A DNA stretch of 64,000 nt from Isoetes taiwanensis (taxonomy: Eukaryota; Streptophyta; Lycopodiopsida; Isoetales; Isoetaceae). Location of the stretch: positions 18,100,746 to 18,164,745 of the forward strand of contig JAJEKV010000013.1 in the NCBI GenBank assembly GCA_021234155.1, given 5' to 3'. Shown one piece after another: positions 53,899 to 64,000 of the stretch; within the stretch, counting starts at the first letter, position 1; every line of letters begins with the position of its first letter. A program made the translations under genes and the position numbers. Under the pieces are notes generated by a model that saw only the letters and a list, made by a program, of their open reading frames with translations, was not told where the DNA came from and made no database searches.

Positions 53899-54709
53899 AT
53901 GGATGCTGCAAGCTGGTCGCCAAGTGCAGATTATCATTATGGAAGTCCCCGATCGCCAATCAGTCCACTTTTTGATGCTGAACCTGATTCAGAGCCTAAT
54001 ACTGCCACAGCAAATGCTGTATCTTTTGGTTTCATTGCTGTAGCAATTTTGATTTCCATGTTTTTGATAATTGCAATTTTTGAGAGGCTTCTTGGATCTA
54101 GGCGTTCTATGGGTCCACTTCACCCCCATACAAATAGGGATATGGAAACAGCTGAGATTTCTCATCAAGATCGTCATGGAAACAAATATGAGGATGGACA
54201 AGCTGTGAGTTTTTCATCCTAATTAGCTTGAATGTTTCTCTCAACTTGATAGATTGAATGGCATATATACAGTCCAATGCATACTATATATAGCAAATTC
54301 TTCCATGTCAGGATCCTATCAGGCAATTTTAATCTAGTAATAGCGCTATGCTTTGAGATTTCTAAAAGGTGGTGATTAATTGCAAAGAATGAGAGGATAA
54401 GATAGTCATCTTTATGCGAACGAAGTACTTACTTGCCCTTCAATCAGACTGGTTAGTAAGTTACTATGTTTGCCTTTAAGTCCAATGATGAATCACTTAG
54501 TTTATATTTCAAGCGATTAACATGAGGAACTGCCATGATCAATTGTTCCTAATGTTTTACAGGTAGATGTCTGTGCAAAAAGCGTTCTTATGCCAGGACA
54601 GAAAATACCAACAACTCTAGCTTGTCCTGTTCCATTGTATGGGACAAAGTTGCAAATGAAAGGTGAGGGATGTTCTACAAAGGAAATCACACAGAAAAGT
54701 GAAGTTTGA
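53899..54709 (+). CDS. Small single-pass membrane protein, two exons, 150 aa
   Basis: Exon 1 is 53899-54204 and exon 2 is 54563-54709. The 358-bp intron begins GTGAGT and ends TTTTACAG, is phase 0 and joins GQA to VDVCAKS. Residues 1-34 are Ser/Pro/Asp-rich (SPRSPISPLFDAEPD). Residues 41-60 form one hydrophobic helix (VSFGFIAVAILISMFLIIAI) followed by FERLLGSRR, basic residues that suggest a cytoplasmic C-terminal tail. Exon 2 contains VLMPGQKIPTTLACPVP, resembling the 'VLMPGD-xPKFIA-PCP' motif near the end of plant proteins annotated as hydroxyproline-rich glycoprotein family (At5g65660-like), whose function is unknown. The intact frames and canonical splice sites indicate a real gene, the best-supported conserved one in the window. 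The family link is from memory of the motif. Confidence 0.75.
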
Positions 54710-57700
54710 GCAGCAGAGTTTATATTTTTGTGTTCATATAACGGCACACTTGCTTCTAACAAAAACTGGATGGTTCCAGTAGTTATCCTTTATATAGAAA
54801 GACACCAAACGACATAGAGTCAGCTGGTCGACGAAGCGTGATTAAGATTTTGGCGATTTGACACCTAGAGATATATAGAAGTATTATATCCAAAAGAAAA
54901 GAAAACCAAAATGTGAGGAAAGATCCTGAGTAAAGCACGGTATGGAAATTCACAATTTTAACATTGTGAGTTCAAGCATTCCCCTATCAGAGCACAAACT
55001 ACAGTTTTACCTACATGTGCATGCTATCTTCTTGAAGTCATGCAGTATATGTAAGTAAGCCATTATAAGCCTACTCCATATACAAGAGGGTGGAAATATG
55101 CCATGTACTCTTAGATTTATATGCATGTAATGTTCACATTTATTTCGTGGCAGAAGAAAGAACGAATTTAAAAGGCATAAAAAACATATTTAGCGGTACC
55201 AATGTGGTTTCCAATGAAACCCTCCCTCCCTGGACATGTCTCAATCCAGATTCTTATGGATGTCTCTCTTTGTTGAAGAACTATATATGGGAACAGAATA
55301 TTTTATCTGTTTACGTGTACAAATTAGAATTTACTTTTATTTTAGTGGAACATTTTCATCAAAGTTTCTAATTGCCTATCTATTATCCTAATTCCTCTCA
55401 ACCATTAAACTATTACTAATTCCTTGCTTGCGTCATTTTGTTTGCATCAGCATCATTAGTACACACAATTCCATGAATCTAAGCATACTAATGGGTTGCA
55501 CCTAGTCATGGCCACAAGTGCAAGTCCACCATTAGTTATTTTATTTATTTAATTACCACCACTAGTTATTTTTTTTATTTAATTATTTATTCTACTAGAA
55601 GCGTCCATCCAAACAAATGGGACCCTCTTGCAAGCTGAAGGGCAATTATGTGTAGATAATAAACGTATAGACCACAATATCTAGATCATAAACCTCTAAA
55701 TCATGGTCCAGGAAAACCAAATGTTGCTACCCATTCAAATTTGGATGAAACTCTTTAAAAGGGAGAGTCTCTTATGGGTTTTATTTGTGAGATGGAATGC
55801 CGACCGTAGATCTCGAGCATATGCCGGGCATCATGCGAAATCGGCGGACAGCATCTTTTTGGATAAAAAACCACTTGCAACTTCCTAAGGTGTCGATTGA
55901 CCACAAGAGAAAAAAAAAAAACAATAGTGACAATGCGTACTCGTTGAACGAGCCACGGCCGGCCGACCACTTCGCTCCCTCTTCCTCCGAATCGATCCTT
56001 ACTCACTAATCGTAAATTCACATAACCCGGGGTTGGAGGATTTCAACCTCCAGCGCCAAAGCCAAGGCCTCACCAGAACCCTTCCAATTTACCTCATTTC
56101 AGACAAAAACATGTTTGAGCCCTTCGATTTTCAGAGTAATCAGAGAAGCTTCAACATCTTCCGACAGTTCTAGATCTCTAAATCCTGCATTCAAAACAAC
56201 AAAAACAAAACCATGCCTTAGAGCTCAATCGATCGAGGCCTAATAATAGGTTAATAGATAGGCAAATGATCTTTGTCGAGGCCTTCCGCAAACCATGCTT
56301 TAGAGCTCCAATTAGATCAACACGCCGGAATACAAGAATTAAATAGCGATGTCGCTTAGTTTTCCTCATTGCCGAAGACATTCCACCTGGCCCCGCCACT
56401 CATATATACACCAACAAACACCTATCTATAATGTACACATGTTTTATTTCCTGGCTTCGCAAATAGCCATATCTCTCACCAAGGTAACACATTCGGCAAA
56501 ACCAAAGGGGGACTTTGCAACTCTGCCTCACAGAGTGAGGCAAAAAACCAGGCCGACCCAGGCTGGAAAAAGAAAGTGGCCTGACATGCTATCCACACCC
56601 TACAATTTAGGATGGAAATTCGCCGGCCATAGCAATAATAAAATTGCAAACACATCAAAACTAAAAATTCGACCTCTAAATGGAAACAAGCTGCTCAAAC
56701 ATGCACAAATATACCATTTTCAATACAATACAATACCAGAATCATAGTTTCCACCATTGCGAGAATACCCTCCCCCAATACCAAACGAATTGGGCAAACT
56801 TAATAGTTTTGCCATAGGCCAAACAAATGTATTAGCAAAACACAGGAACAAGATTCTATATTATGCAATAAAGCCTCACTAGAAAGGCATCCATCGAACA
56901 TAGTCTATCCATACCCTATCACGCCCAAACAAAAAGAAAATTTTGTATTTAGTAGGTAAGATTTTCTATTGTCCACATGGCAAAAAAGTGATGCTCGTCA
57001 AAAACTAATATTGCCGTCCAAAAATTTAATGCATGCTAAAAGCCACATCATACTTTAACCAACATGGTGCAATATATTGGGTGCTTGTTTTATCAACATT
57101 ATTAGCCTAGGCCAAATAAAGTTTGGGTTTGCGTGCGTGTTATTCTAGCCACCTAAAATTCTTAATAATTGGCTATTATCACTGGAAATGGTTAAACTAG
57201 ATATGCTTAACATGATGTTTTTGCTTCAAACTTCAATTAATCTTGTTAATTAGAGTTGTATGTCCAAGTACCCAAATGAAACAATTCTTCTCATGAATAC
57301 AATTCTCCAAAATCATTCTTGCTATAAAGCTCCAATGTTCTATAACCACTCCATAAAGCTCATCAAATCATCACAAATCTGCACCTATGATAATGAATGA
57401 TAGGTCTTGCATCTACATGGATGCCAAGTGGTTTCTGCTTAAAATGGCCATTCCTAGTTCTTATTTTAAGCAAATGCTATTGTTGCATCAGACCAAGTGG
57501 TAACATAGTTCCCATGGCCATTCTAAATCTTCTTTTTTAAAATGGTAAGGCATTGGTATTTATGCGTGAACGCCGCGCAGGGGTGCATTACATGCGTTCG
57601 CTCCCTTTGCTTTGTGGGAGTATTTTTGGTGTATGTGTTTTCTCTGCTACCCGGTGCCTCCACGGGTTCAAATCGTGTTTGCTTTGCGAAGAATGGTGTT

Positions 57701-60640
57701 CATTCTTTGAATTTTAGGTTATGGCTTATCTCGATTTCTCCCTCCCGGCGCTTTCCTTTCCCCGGTGCGTATCGATAGCGGCCCGAGGATGCTAGATAAC
57801 GTTGTTTCCCAAACGCAATGCGCCCGCCAGAGGCCTGCTCAACCTCTTGGATTGGGGGCTATTTTTATGTCCTTAGACCCGCAGCCTTTGGTCAGCTTTT
57901 AGCGTCGGGATCATAGTCAATTTGAGCATTCATGCAAGATTAAGGTAACTCTTTTCTTCTCTCTTTTTTTTTCTTTTCTAATATTTTGCAAATGTCTAAG
58001 CAAATAAGAATGTTCCCATTGTATCGATATCGCAATTAATGCTTTATCAAGCATACAGCATTCTCCGGGTTATAAAGTCCGAGATGGTAAATGCATATTA
58101 TGTTTTGATTTTTTTTTCATTTGTGGAAGGTACCGTGAGCATCTACCGAAGTGTTTTGCAAGTATGTGCTTAACCTTGGTAATTGCCATGTGAATCGTCC
58201 GACACTACATGTTTGTAATGGCTCCAAATTTTGTTGAATTTTAAAAGCTTCAAATTCTTATTTAAGGTTTGTATAGACAACCTTCTCTCTCGCTATAGTT
58301 GTGGATCACCAAGTGCAATTTGTCCAAATGGTAGAAAAACATATAATTCCTGGTTTTGAGTCATCGTTTGGAATGCACTCCTATATATCCATTATATTAT
58401 CTCTACAGGCCAAACATGGGTGATCTACATGAAGAGAGAAAAAGAGTAAAGTGGAAGCTATTTTTCAATCTCCAAAATCCAATTGTAACAACTTCTAGCA
58501 TTTTGAAACATGGTACCAACTTCTAGCATTTGAAAAACATGGTAATCATGCGTGTATTTTTAAGTCTCTTTGTTTTTCTTTGAGCCTTTACCCAAACATG
58601 TGTTCCCTTATAGCATCCAAAGACATGAGAATTCCTTTTCAAAATTCGTTTTTGCATGCCTTAATATATTAATATTTATGTTCTAAAAATCTCATGATTT
58701 TTCTTCCTTTGTAAATTTGGTGCGAAGCAGGGGAGGCGGTGGCACCTTTATTGTACAACCCATCTTCCCCACTATATTCATTATGTTCCTCCTATTATTT
58801 GCTTAGTTGAAGGGGCTCATAAGAGCTTTACCATAACAAGGTCTTCATTTCGACCGCTAATCCTTTCTTCCTTTGTAAATTTTGTGCGGAAAGCAGGAGG
58901 AGGCATCTTATTTTGCAGCCCATCCCCAAATCTTACATTTTGCAAGATGGTTCAATCTTTCAACATGACCGGAGGTGAGGATTTTATCAAACATATGATT
59001 GTACCTATGGTCAAAAAGCAAATGAGCTCTCGCAAATGGAGATGATAAACTCGTGAAAAGGCATTCATTAAATATCTATTCCCTATAAAAAAGCATAAAT
59101 TTATCCAAATGGCATAGTTTTGGGTTTTATTGTTTAAAAGCTCAAGACTCAAAGTACAGAAAAGTAGTAGAGCATTTGGCATTAGGATCTTCTTATCCAG
59201 ATTCTACGGGATATCTACTAGCTTGACCGGGTGAATTTAGAGAGAGGTGCTACTTTGCGCTATTATTTGCACCCTAAGGGCATATAACAGCCTTTATCAT
59301 GCAAAGGTCTCCACAACATACATTACCCGAAAAGTATTAGAAAGGACCCTCTTTAAAAGAAACTACATCATCCACCGCAAATTGGTCAGCCTAAAAACTT
59401 GTTCCAAATTTTTGTGAACACATTGAACTATGCTCAATAACTTTGTTCAATATTCCAATATGCATGTATTAGGATTAGAATGAGCATTTTGGGGTATATG
59501 GGCTCACTTTTCAAGAACATGAATCTAGACAGCCGCCCGGCCATGAATCCAAAATTTAATGTAATCTTGTTAACGAAATTTTCGGTTCAATTTCTAATCG
59601 GCCTCATGTAGCATTATAACATTGCTTCATTTTTTGTTTAGGGATTCTCAATTTCGGCTTTTTCAGGAATAGAATAACATAGAACTCTGGGCTTTTAAGG
59701 ATTAGCATTTTTTTTCTACCTTTTGGGTAAAAGCATGTTAGGGTGTCCCTTAAAAGCATTATTTAGTGACCAAAAAGCCTTAAAAGGTACCCGAACTGGT
59801 AATTTGCTTGTGTAATATCTCAATAAAAGGTACATTCTAGAACTTTTATATATATTTTGTCTCCAAGCATTATCTTTATCTTAACTTTGAATATTAATGC
59901 GTCCTTTGACTTTTATTTTGGACTTTTGTACTAGTTTTAATGAAAATAAAAATGAAGATTACCTAGTGTATGTACTTTTTAGATCCAAAGTGGTACACTA
60001 ACATGCTTTTTACCCTTTTTGTCTTTTTGAAAGAAGATGCATTGATAATTACTTGCCTTTACCCGATTCTTCTAGCCTTTTTTAAAAGGGAAGGGTAGCT
60101 ATAAACGATTGCATATTTGTTGTAGCCGGAGCTCCATAAGTTTGATATTGTAAGTTTTCTTCATTTCCGAAGTTGTTGATCAATTCAATCCCTTATCATT
60201 CAAGATAAGATATCATGTTCTATCCTTAGAACCAGATTTCATGTTCTATTCATTTTGAAAGCAAGCATGTAATCCTTGCGAGTACACTAAATTTTCAAGC
60301 TCAAGTCTTTTATGATTTGTTATCTCAGTTTATTGTGCCCGATCCTTGCGAGTACAGGTTTGAGGAGTATTGTCATTTCAGTTGATGCCTCATGTTGATA
60401 TAAGTTAGACCTGATGTTTGTTCCTATTCTCAAGGGCATTTGCGGTAATAAAAGTCGCTGCGCCAAAGAGTTACCCAAAGCTAGCAAGACATAACTCTTT
60501 GATTACCGATGCACAACAAACCCCAAGCTTTTACTTTTTTGAATGCCCACCTACTGCAATAAACATTAAGCTTCTTTTGCATCAACAACCTTATGTTAAT
60601 GTAATCATTCCATCAATCTAAGCGGCAGTTCCTTCATAAG
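54710..60640. other. Long region with no recognised gene
   Basis: Mostly AT-rich. At 57541-57790 there is a GC-richer part containing GGTTCAAATC (57663 area), a B-box-like string, without a convincing A box. A diverged direct repeat lies at about 58697-58775 and 58852-58930 (ttcttcctttgtaaatttgg, agcaggggagg). 'atccttgcgagtaca' occurs at 60272 and 60341. Frames at 55090-55371, 55797-56009, 56349-56747 and 60418-60621 have no recognised domain. Confidence 0.35.
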
Positions 60641-60649
60641 TAAGCAAAC

Positions 60650-61710
60650 AGCTTGAGGGATCTGCTTTGGTCAATAATTCTTCAAAGTCTTATTGGTTGG
60701 AAGTCTTATACAGAACCAAGTGTGTATGGGGCAGAAGTGTAGGGTACGGTCATATCCCTCAACACCTGGAATGACCTCGAGCAGGTACAGAAGGCCTTCT
60801 TGGCATGGGCCCCGGGGTGAAGTCCACGTTCCATACCGCATCCTACTCCAGAGATGTGCTTTCTACCCCTTCAACGGGGTGCATTGGAACGCCATATCGT
60901 TTACTTCCAAAAGGTGGTCGCTATGGCTGATACACGCTTGCCTCACCTTGCTTTGGCCACGGTGATGAGTCCCCCTCCAAGTCCTTTGGAAAAGACAACA
61001 AGCAAGCTCAATGGTTCTCACGTTGGGGTGTGCAGGCAAACAGATGCGTCTAGGTCGACAAAGAAAGATTGCAAGGCACTTTGCCGCACTGATGCTACTT
61101 TCCTTCGCAAGCTCTGGGATGCGTGATGCTCGACGCGACGCTAAGCGGGCGACTATCGCCAAGAAGTCAATCCTAGGCTCCTGAGGCCCACACCTCGTAT
61201 TTCTGTACCCCAAATTTTGCCATGAAGAAGCCGACTTTATAGCTTCCATTCGCCGCGGGTACACATAAGCCTGCATTGAAAACAGGGCGTTGTTTCGGAA
61301 GCACGAGAGCAAAGATTCTTTGCTGTTGCCACCGTGGCCATTGAGGATGTCATACCCTCCAGGCCCGGCATTTTGCCCATCAGAGCCGATATTTCATTAC
61401 TGAGTGTCCGGCCCCGGTAGTTGCATCCGTTATTGGCTATGCCGGTGGGTTTGTTAAGGGTCATACCTCCAGAGGTTATTATGGATGCACGGACTCATTT
61501 GTGTCCCTACGGGGACGGTATTGAACGCCCTATACAATTGTATGCAGTGTGCCGGCGCGCATGCTTTATCAGATTTTTCCCTCGAAGACCCTTCGGGGCG
61601 GGGGTTTTTTAATCCTGTCAGTAATACGCTTGCTGCTCTCTTTTTTGTTTGGGTCCCATAGGCCAATTGGTCTCCGTGGACGCTAAAAATCTATTCTATT
61701 CTTTTATCAT
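60650..61710 (+). pseudogene. LINE ORF2 3' portion with 3' end
   Basis: The plus-strand frames contain YGAEV-like and WNDLEQVQKAFL-like segments near 60727-60810, in more than one frame. CFLPLQRGALERHIVYFQKV at about 60857-60916 and ADTRLPHLALA follow. This resembles the region after the RT in non-L1 LINEs (YG-E-WG, IE-VQK-FL, and a conserved EVG-LP---A--R). The end carries the family's 3' signature: a hairpin-like gacccttcggggcgggggtt, 'gggtcccataggccaattgg', 'tctccgtggacgctaaaaa' and TCTATTCTATTC. 5' truncated, frameshifted. Confidence 0.7.
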
Positions 61711-61914
61711 GAATAGAAAATGCATGTCTTGCCTCACTTTCATCTTCAAGTTCTTCCTTTTTATTATTTTCTTGCTCTCTTGCAATATAAATGCCAGTAG
61801 ATCTTTCTCATTGTGTACTTGCATTTGTTCCTCCTCCTCTATTATTATTATTATTATTATTTTCCCTTCCTGTGCTTTTACTATAATCTTTTGATGTTGG
61901 ACATTCTGCAGCTG
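61711..61914. repeat. Spacer with (ATT)n microsatellite
   Basis: ATT repeats run at about 61841-61864. No gene. Confidence 0.6.
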
Positions 61915-62178
61915 CATGGCCTTTGCCATCAAGAGGTCATGGACCACCGGGATCAGCTCGGTCCTCGAGCACTTGCTTGATATATGTACATATTTATTTC
62001 TTTCTCCTCATAATAGATGCCTGTACAGTTTGATAGCACTCTTATTCCTGTCATGGTTTTCCCCCCGAAAATCCTTTCTCGGTGGGAGTTTTATAAGCCA
62101 AACGATAATGCCTTTTGGTCCCATAGGCCGATTGGTCTCCGTGAACGATAAAAACTCTATTCTACTCTATAAATATTA
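61915..62178 (+). mobile_element. 5'-truncated LINE copy (3' end only)
   Basis: Same 3' sequence as at 29955-30240 and 50225-50438: 'ttgatatatgtacata', 'gcctgtacagtttgat', a hairpin-like segment, 'ggtcccataggccgattggt', 'ctccgtgaacgataaaaact', and tail CTATTCTACTCTAT. Confidence 0.75.
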
Positions 62179-62900
62179 AACTTAGAGTTTAGTTTTGGAA
62201 CAATTGTTTTTGAAATGACCAGATCTATAGCAACACAAATATTTTCTATTTTCACTTGCATTTCTGCTCTTTTTTTCAGGTTGAGTCACATCATTTTCCT
62301 TCATGACTTTTCTTTGTTCAACTTCTGTTCTTAGAATATTTTCAGCTTCTTCTCTAGATTTGGCTTCATTTTTAAAAATAGGCCAGGTGTTCATTTTCAA
62401 TCACTGACTTAGCAATGGAAGAACTTGATACCCTTTTGTTATGTTAATACCAACTGCTCCTGGATCTGTCATCGATGTCGTCGTCATCATGCAAATTTAG
62501 CTTGCCCCAGCCCTTCTTCAAGCAAATTTGAGAGGATATTCATTCCTCAAAATGTTTAAGAAATTTTGCATCTTCCTAGAAGATATATTTTTCAACCACA
62601 ATATAATAGTAGGACTAACCTTTGCCATAATATCTCAAGCTTCGTTAAGCTTTTTAAAGTTAGACCCCCAACTCCATCAATTGCAACTAACTATTGCAGA
62701 AGATCTTTCTGAACTTATATCATCCGGAATCCGATGGTGCAATATTAATTTGAGCATTAGAAGATCATTTTATAATAGGCCTTATTGTAATGCTAATTTC
62801 AATTCTCGAATGTGCATAATCTCCTCCAGAAGGATCAATAAGATCCCATAAATCTTCCACCTGCAGAATGTATGGCATCTTTTCAAATATGAAAGACTGA
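62179..62900 (-). pseudogene. Gag-like remnant with zinc-knuckle-like motif
   Basis: Reverse frame 62400-62182 has a charged helical region (EAKSREEAENILRTEVEQRK) followed by YLCCYRSGHFKNNCSK. This looks like a retroviral-type CCHC knuckle with two residues missing between the first cysteines. Upstream (to about 62900), coding-like fragments in shifting frames include FKKLNEA and WDLIDPSGG, in the style of Ty1/copia gag. No pol is seen next to it. It is probably a truncated copia-type gag. Confidence 0.4.
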
Positions 62901-63099
62901 CCCTTCCTTGTACACAACCGTGCTGCTGCTCAGTAAGTTAGCATCAAACATGCTTGACATATTAAAAAGAGAAACAAAAATAGCTATAATACCAAATATT
63001 GAATTCAGTATGCACTTCAATAACTCAAGTTATAACAAAATCTATGTAGTTAGCACTTCTAGTTAGAACAACTCGACAAATAATATTCAATATACGTTT

Positions 63100-63103
<4 letters not shown>
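62901..63103. other. No feature seen
   Basis: AT-rich spacer. Confidence 0.3.
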
Positions 63104-63155
<52 letters not shown>

Positions 63156-63205
63156 GGTTTTTATCATCCACTGAGACCTAATTGGCCATGGAACCCAAAT
63201 ATTAA
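63104..63205 (-). mobile_element. Very short LINE 3' end with (GATA)n tail
   Basis: Twelve or so GATA units at 63106-63152 are followed by gtttttatcatccactgaga and cctaattggccatggaaccc. This is the reverse complement of the LINE family's terminal sequence (gggttcc...ggtctc...gataaaaac), with the tail expanded into a tetranucleotide repeat. Confidence 0.65.
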
Positions 63206-63239
63206 AAGGGGCATGAAAGCCGAAAAAACACAAAGAAAA

Positions 63240-63435
63240 TATTTTTCCTTTTTTTTGAAGGATGACAAGCTTTATTTACCAATCAAAATTAAAACAACAT
63301 AAAGTGCAAAGACAGGATTATAACCCTAGTGGACAAACTGATCCAACTGAGCATAACCACCTGTCTATGCATAAAAATGAATCTGAAGATAAGTATGTCA
63401 AATCAGTTTTTTCTTCTATTGATCAAGAGAAGAAC
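63240..63435. other. LINE-like A-tail (reverse) and spacer
   Basis: ttttttttgaaggatgacaa at 63247-63266 followed by gctttattt resembles the reverse-strand end of the ORF1-only LINE at 6869-6900 (tttttttttgaaggacaaat). It may be an L1-type 3' end. No associated ORF is seen. Confidence 0.4.
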
Positions 63436-64000
63436 AATTATAAGCTGTAATGTTTCATGGTAACGAAAGCAGTTTCTGCTTCCATACTCAATTCAAATGG
63501 CACATCCTTTGCTTGTGTCGTTAAAAGGAAGGATGATCTCCGAATAATCCCCGAATAAAACGTCCAATAGAAGTTGGCAAATCAAGAAAACACCGAACAT
63601 CTCTTACGAAAAGAAGGTGTTTGCCACTCCAAATTAGTGTGACCTTTTCGGGATCCATAGAGACTCCATGAGGAGTGATACGATAGCCAAGAAACTCCAC
63701 AATATCCTCATCGAACTGACACTTTTCGAGTTTGGTATACAACCCATGCTCACGAAACCTCTGGAGGACCCATCAAATAAGCCTTTCATGCTCTTCAAGA
63801 GTCTTAGAATAAATAAGAATATCATCCAAATAGATGATAAAAAAAATATCCAAGACCTCCCGGAAGACATCATTGGCCATATGCTGGAATACTGCTGGAG
63901 CATTGGTGTTTGCCCAAAGGACCTAACTGTGTACTCAAAATGGCCATATCTAGTATGAAATGCTGTCTTCCACTCATCACCCTCTTGGATCTGGATGAGA
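63436..64000 (-). pseudogene. Ty3/gypsy reverse transcriptase, truncated, runs off the window
   Basis: Reverse-strand frames encode RT blocks: [19 protein letters not shown] with catalytic YLDD at 63832-63821, [27 protein letters not shown] at about 63775-63715, and [20 protein letters not shown] at about 63695-63640. Next comes the RT/RNase H connection (AKDVPFELSMEAETAF) to about 63440. The canonical gypsy order is preserved over about 500 bp, with frameshifts and a stop near 63780. RNase H and integrase, expected at lower coordinates, are absent, so the element is truncated at about 63435. Gag and protease would lie beyond 64000. Confidence 0.85.

Noticed and set aside
55797-56009. 70-codon plus-strand ORF and its antisense ORF
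   Set aside because: Includes a poly(A)-encoded lysine run; no domain, no promoter or splice support.
57660-57680. tRNA gene or SINE from GGTTCAAATC
   Set aside because: No A box or acceptor stem could be paired with the B-box-like string.
63106-63152. (GATA)n as a CRISPR or regulatory array
   Set aside because: Simple tetranucleotide microsatellite at the end of a LINE tail.

Overview
This is nuclear DNA from a land plant. The evidence is nested LTR retrotransposons and LINEs, a Helitron, plant-type PPR repeat fragments, a GT-AG spliced gene of a plant-specific membrane-protein style, and CCA-ended initiator-tRNA primer sites. Very low gene density, many decayed LINEs and several broken PPR copies suggest a large repeat-rich genome, and I would guess a fern. 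That placement is inference. I see no bacterial, organellar, CRISPR, rRNA or intact tRNA sequence.

Layout. 1-0.6 kb: possible reverse-strand LTR element edge. 0.9-1.4 kb: an intact-looking gene for a 79-residue secreted cysteine-rich peptide with TATA box, triplicated promoter motif and poly(A) signal. 2-5.6 kb: two decayed L1 LINE pieces around a PPR pseudogene and a tRNA-like SINE head. 6.85-20.4 kb: a reverse-strand LINE-like element carrying only an ORF1-type protein, bounded by a perfect 17-bp target duplication and split by a 10.9-kb Ty3/gypsy element with two LTRs and recognisable gag, protease, RT, RNase H and integrase. 22.7-24.4 kb: internally deleted Helitron; 25.68 kb: a separate Helitron 3' terminus. 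27-29.5 kb: small tandem repeats and an unrecognised reverse-strand coding-like stretch. 29.7-31.8 kb: tandem 479-bp repeats, a LINE tail and an LTR-element primer-binding site. 33.8-35.6 kb: three ORFs including an HUH-type (Rep-like) endonuclease. 35.9-37 kb: inverted and dispersed repeats. 38.7-40.8 kb: PPR fragment and exon-like blocks of a conserved-looking gene. 43-52 kb: foldback and dispersed repeats interrupted by a LINE with EN and RT. 53.9-54.7 kb: a two-exon gene for a small single-pass membrane protein. 54.7-60.6 kb: nothing recognised. 60.6-64 kb: LINE 3' pieces, microsatellites, a gag-like remnant and the RT of a reverse-strand Ty3/gypsy element running off the window.

The most interesting locus is 33.7-36.2 kb. 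An acidic/lysine-rich ORF overlaps a second ORF in the -1 frame, a canonical slippery heptamer (A AAA AAC) lies in the correct phase inside the overlap, and the second ORF carries the HLH and YxxK motifs of single-tyrosine HUH replication endonucleases. Short ATATCTAG repeats surround it. It may be a rolling-circle transposon or a captured Rep-like gene. Host genes that look functional are few: the cysteine-rich peptide and the two-exon membrane protein. Everything else is mainly mobile DNA in various states of decay.
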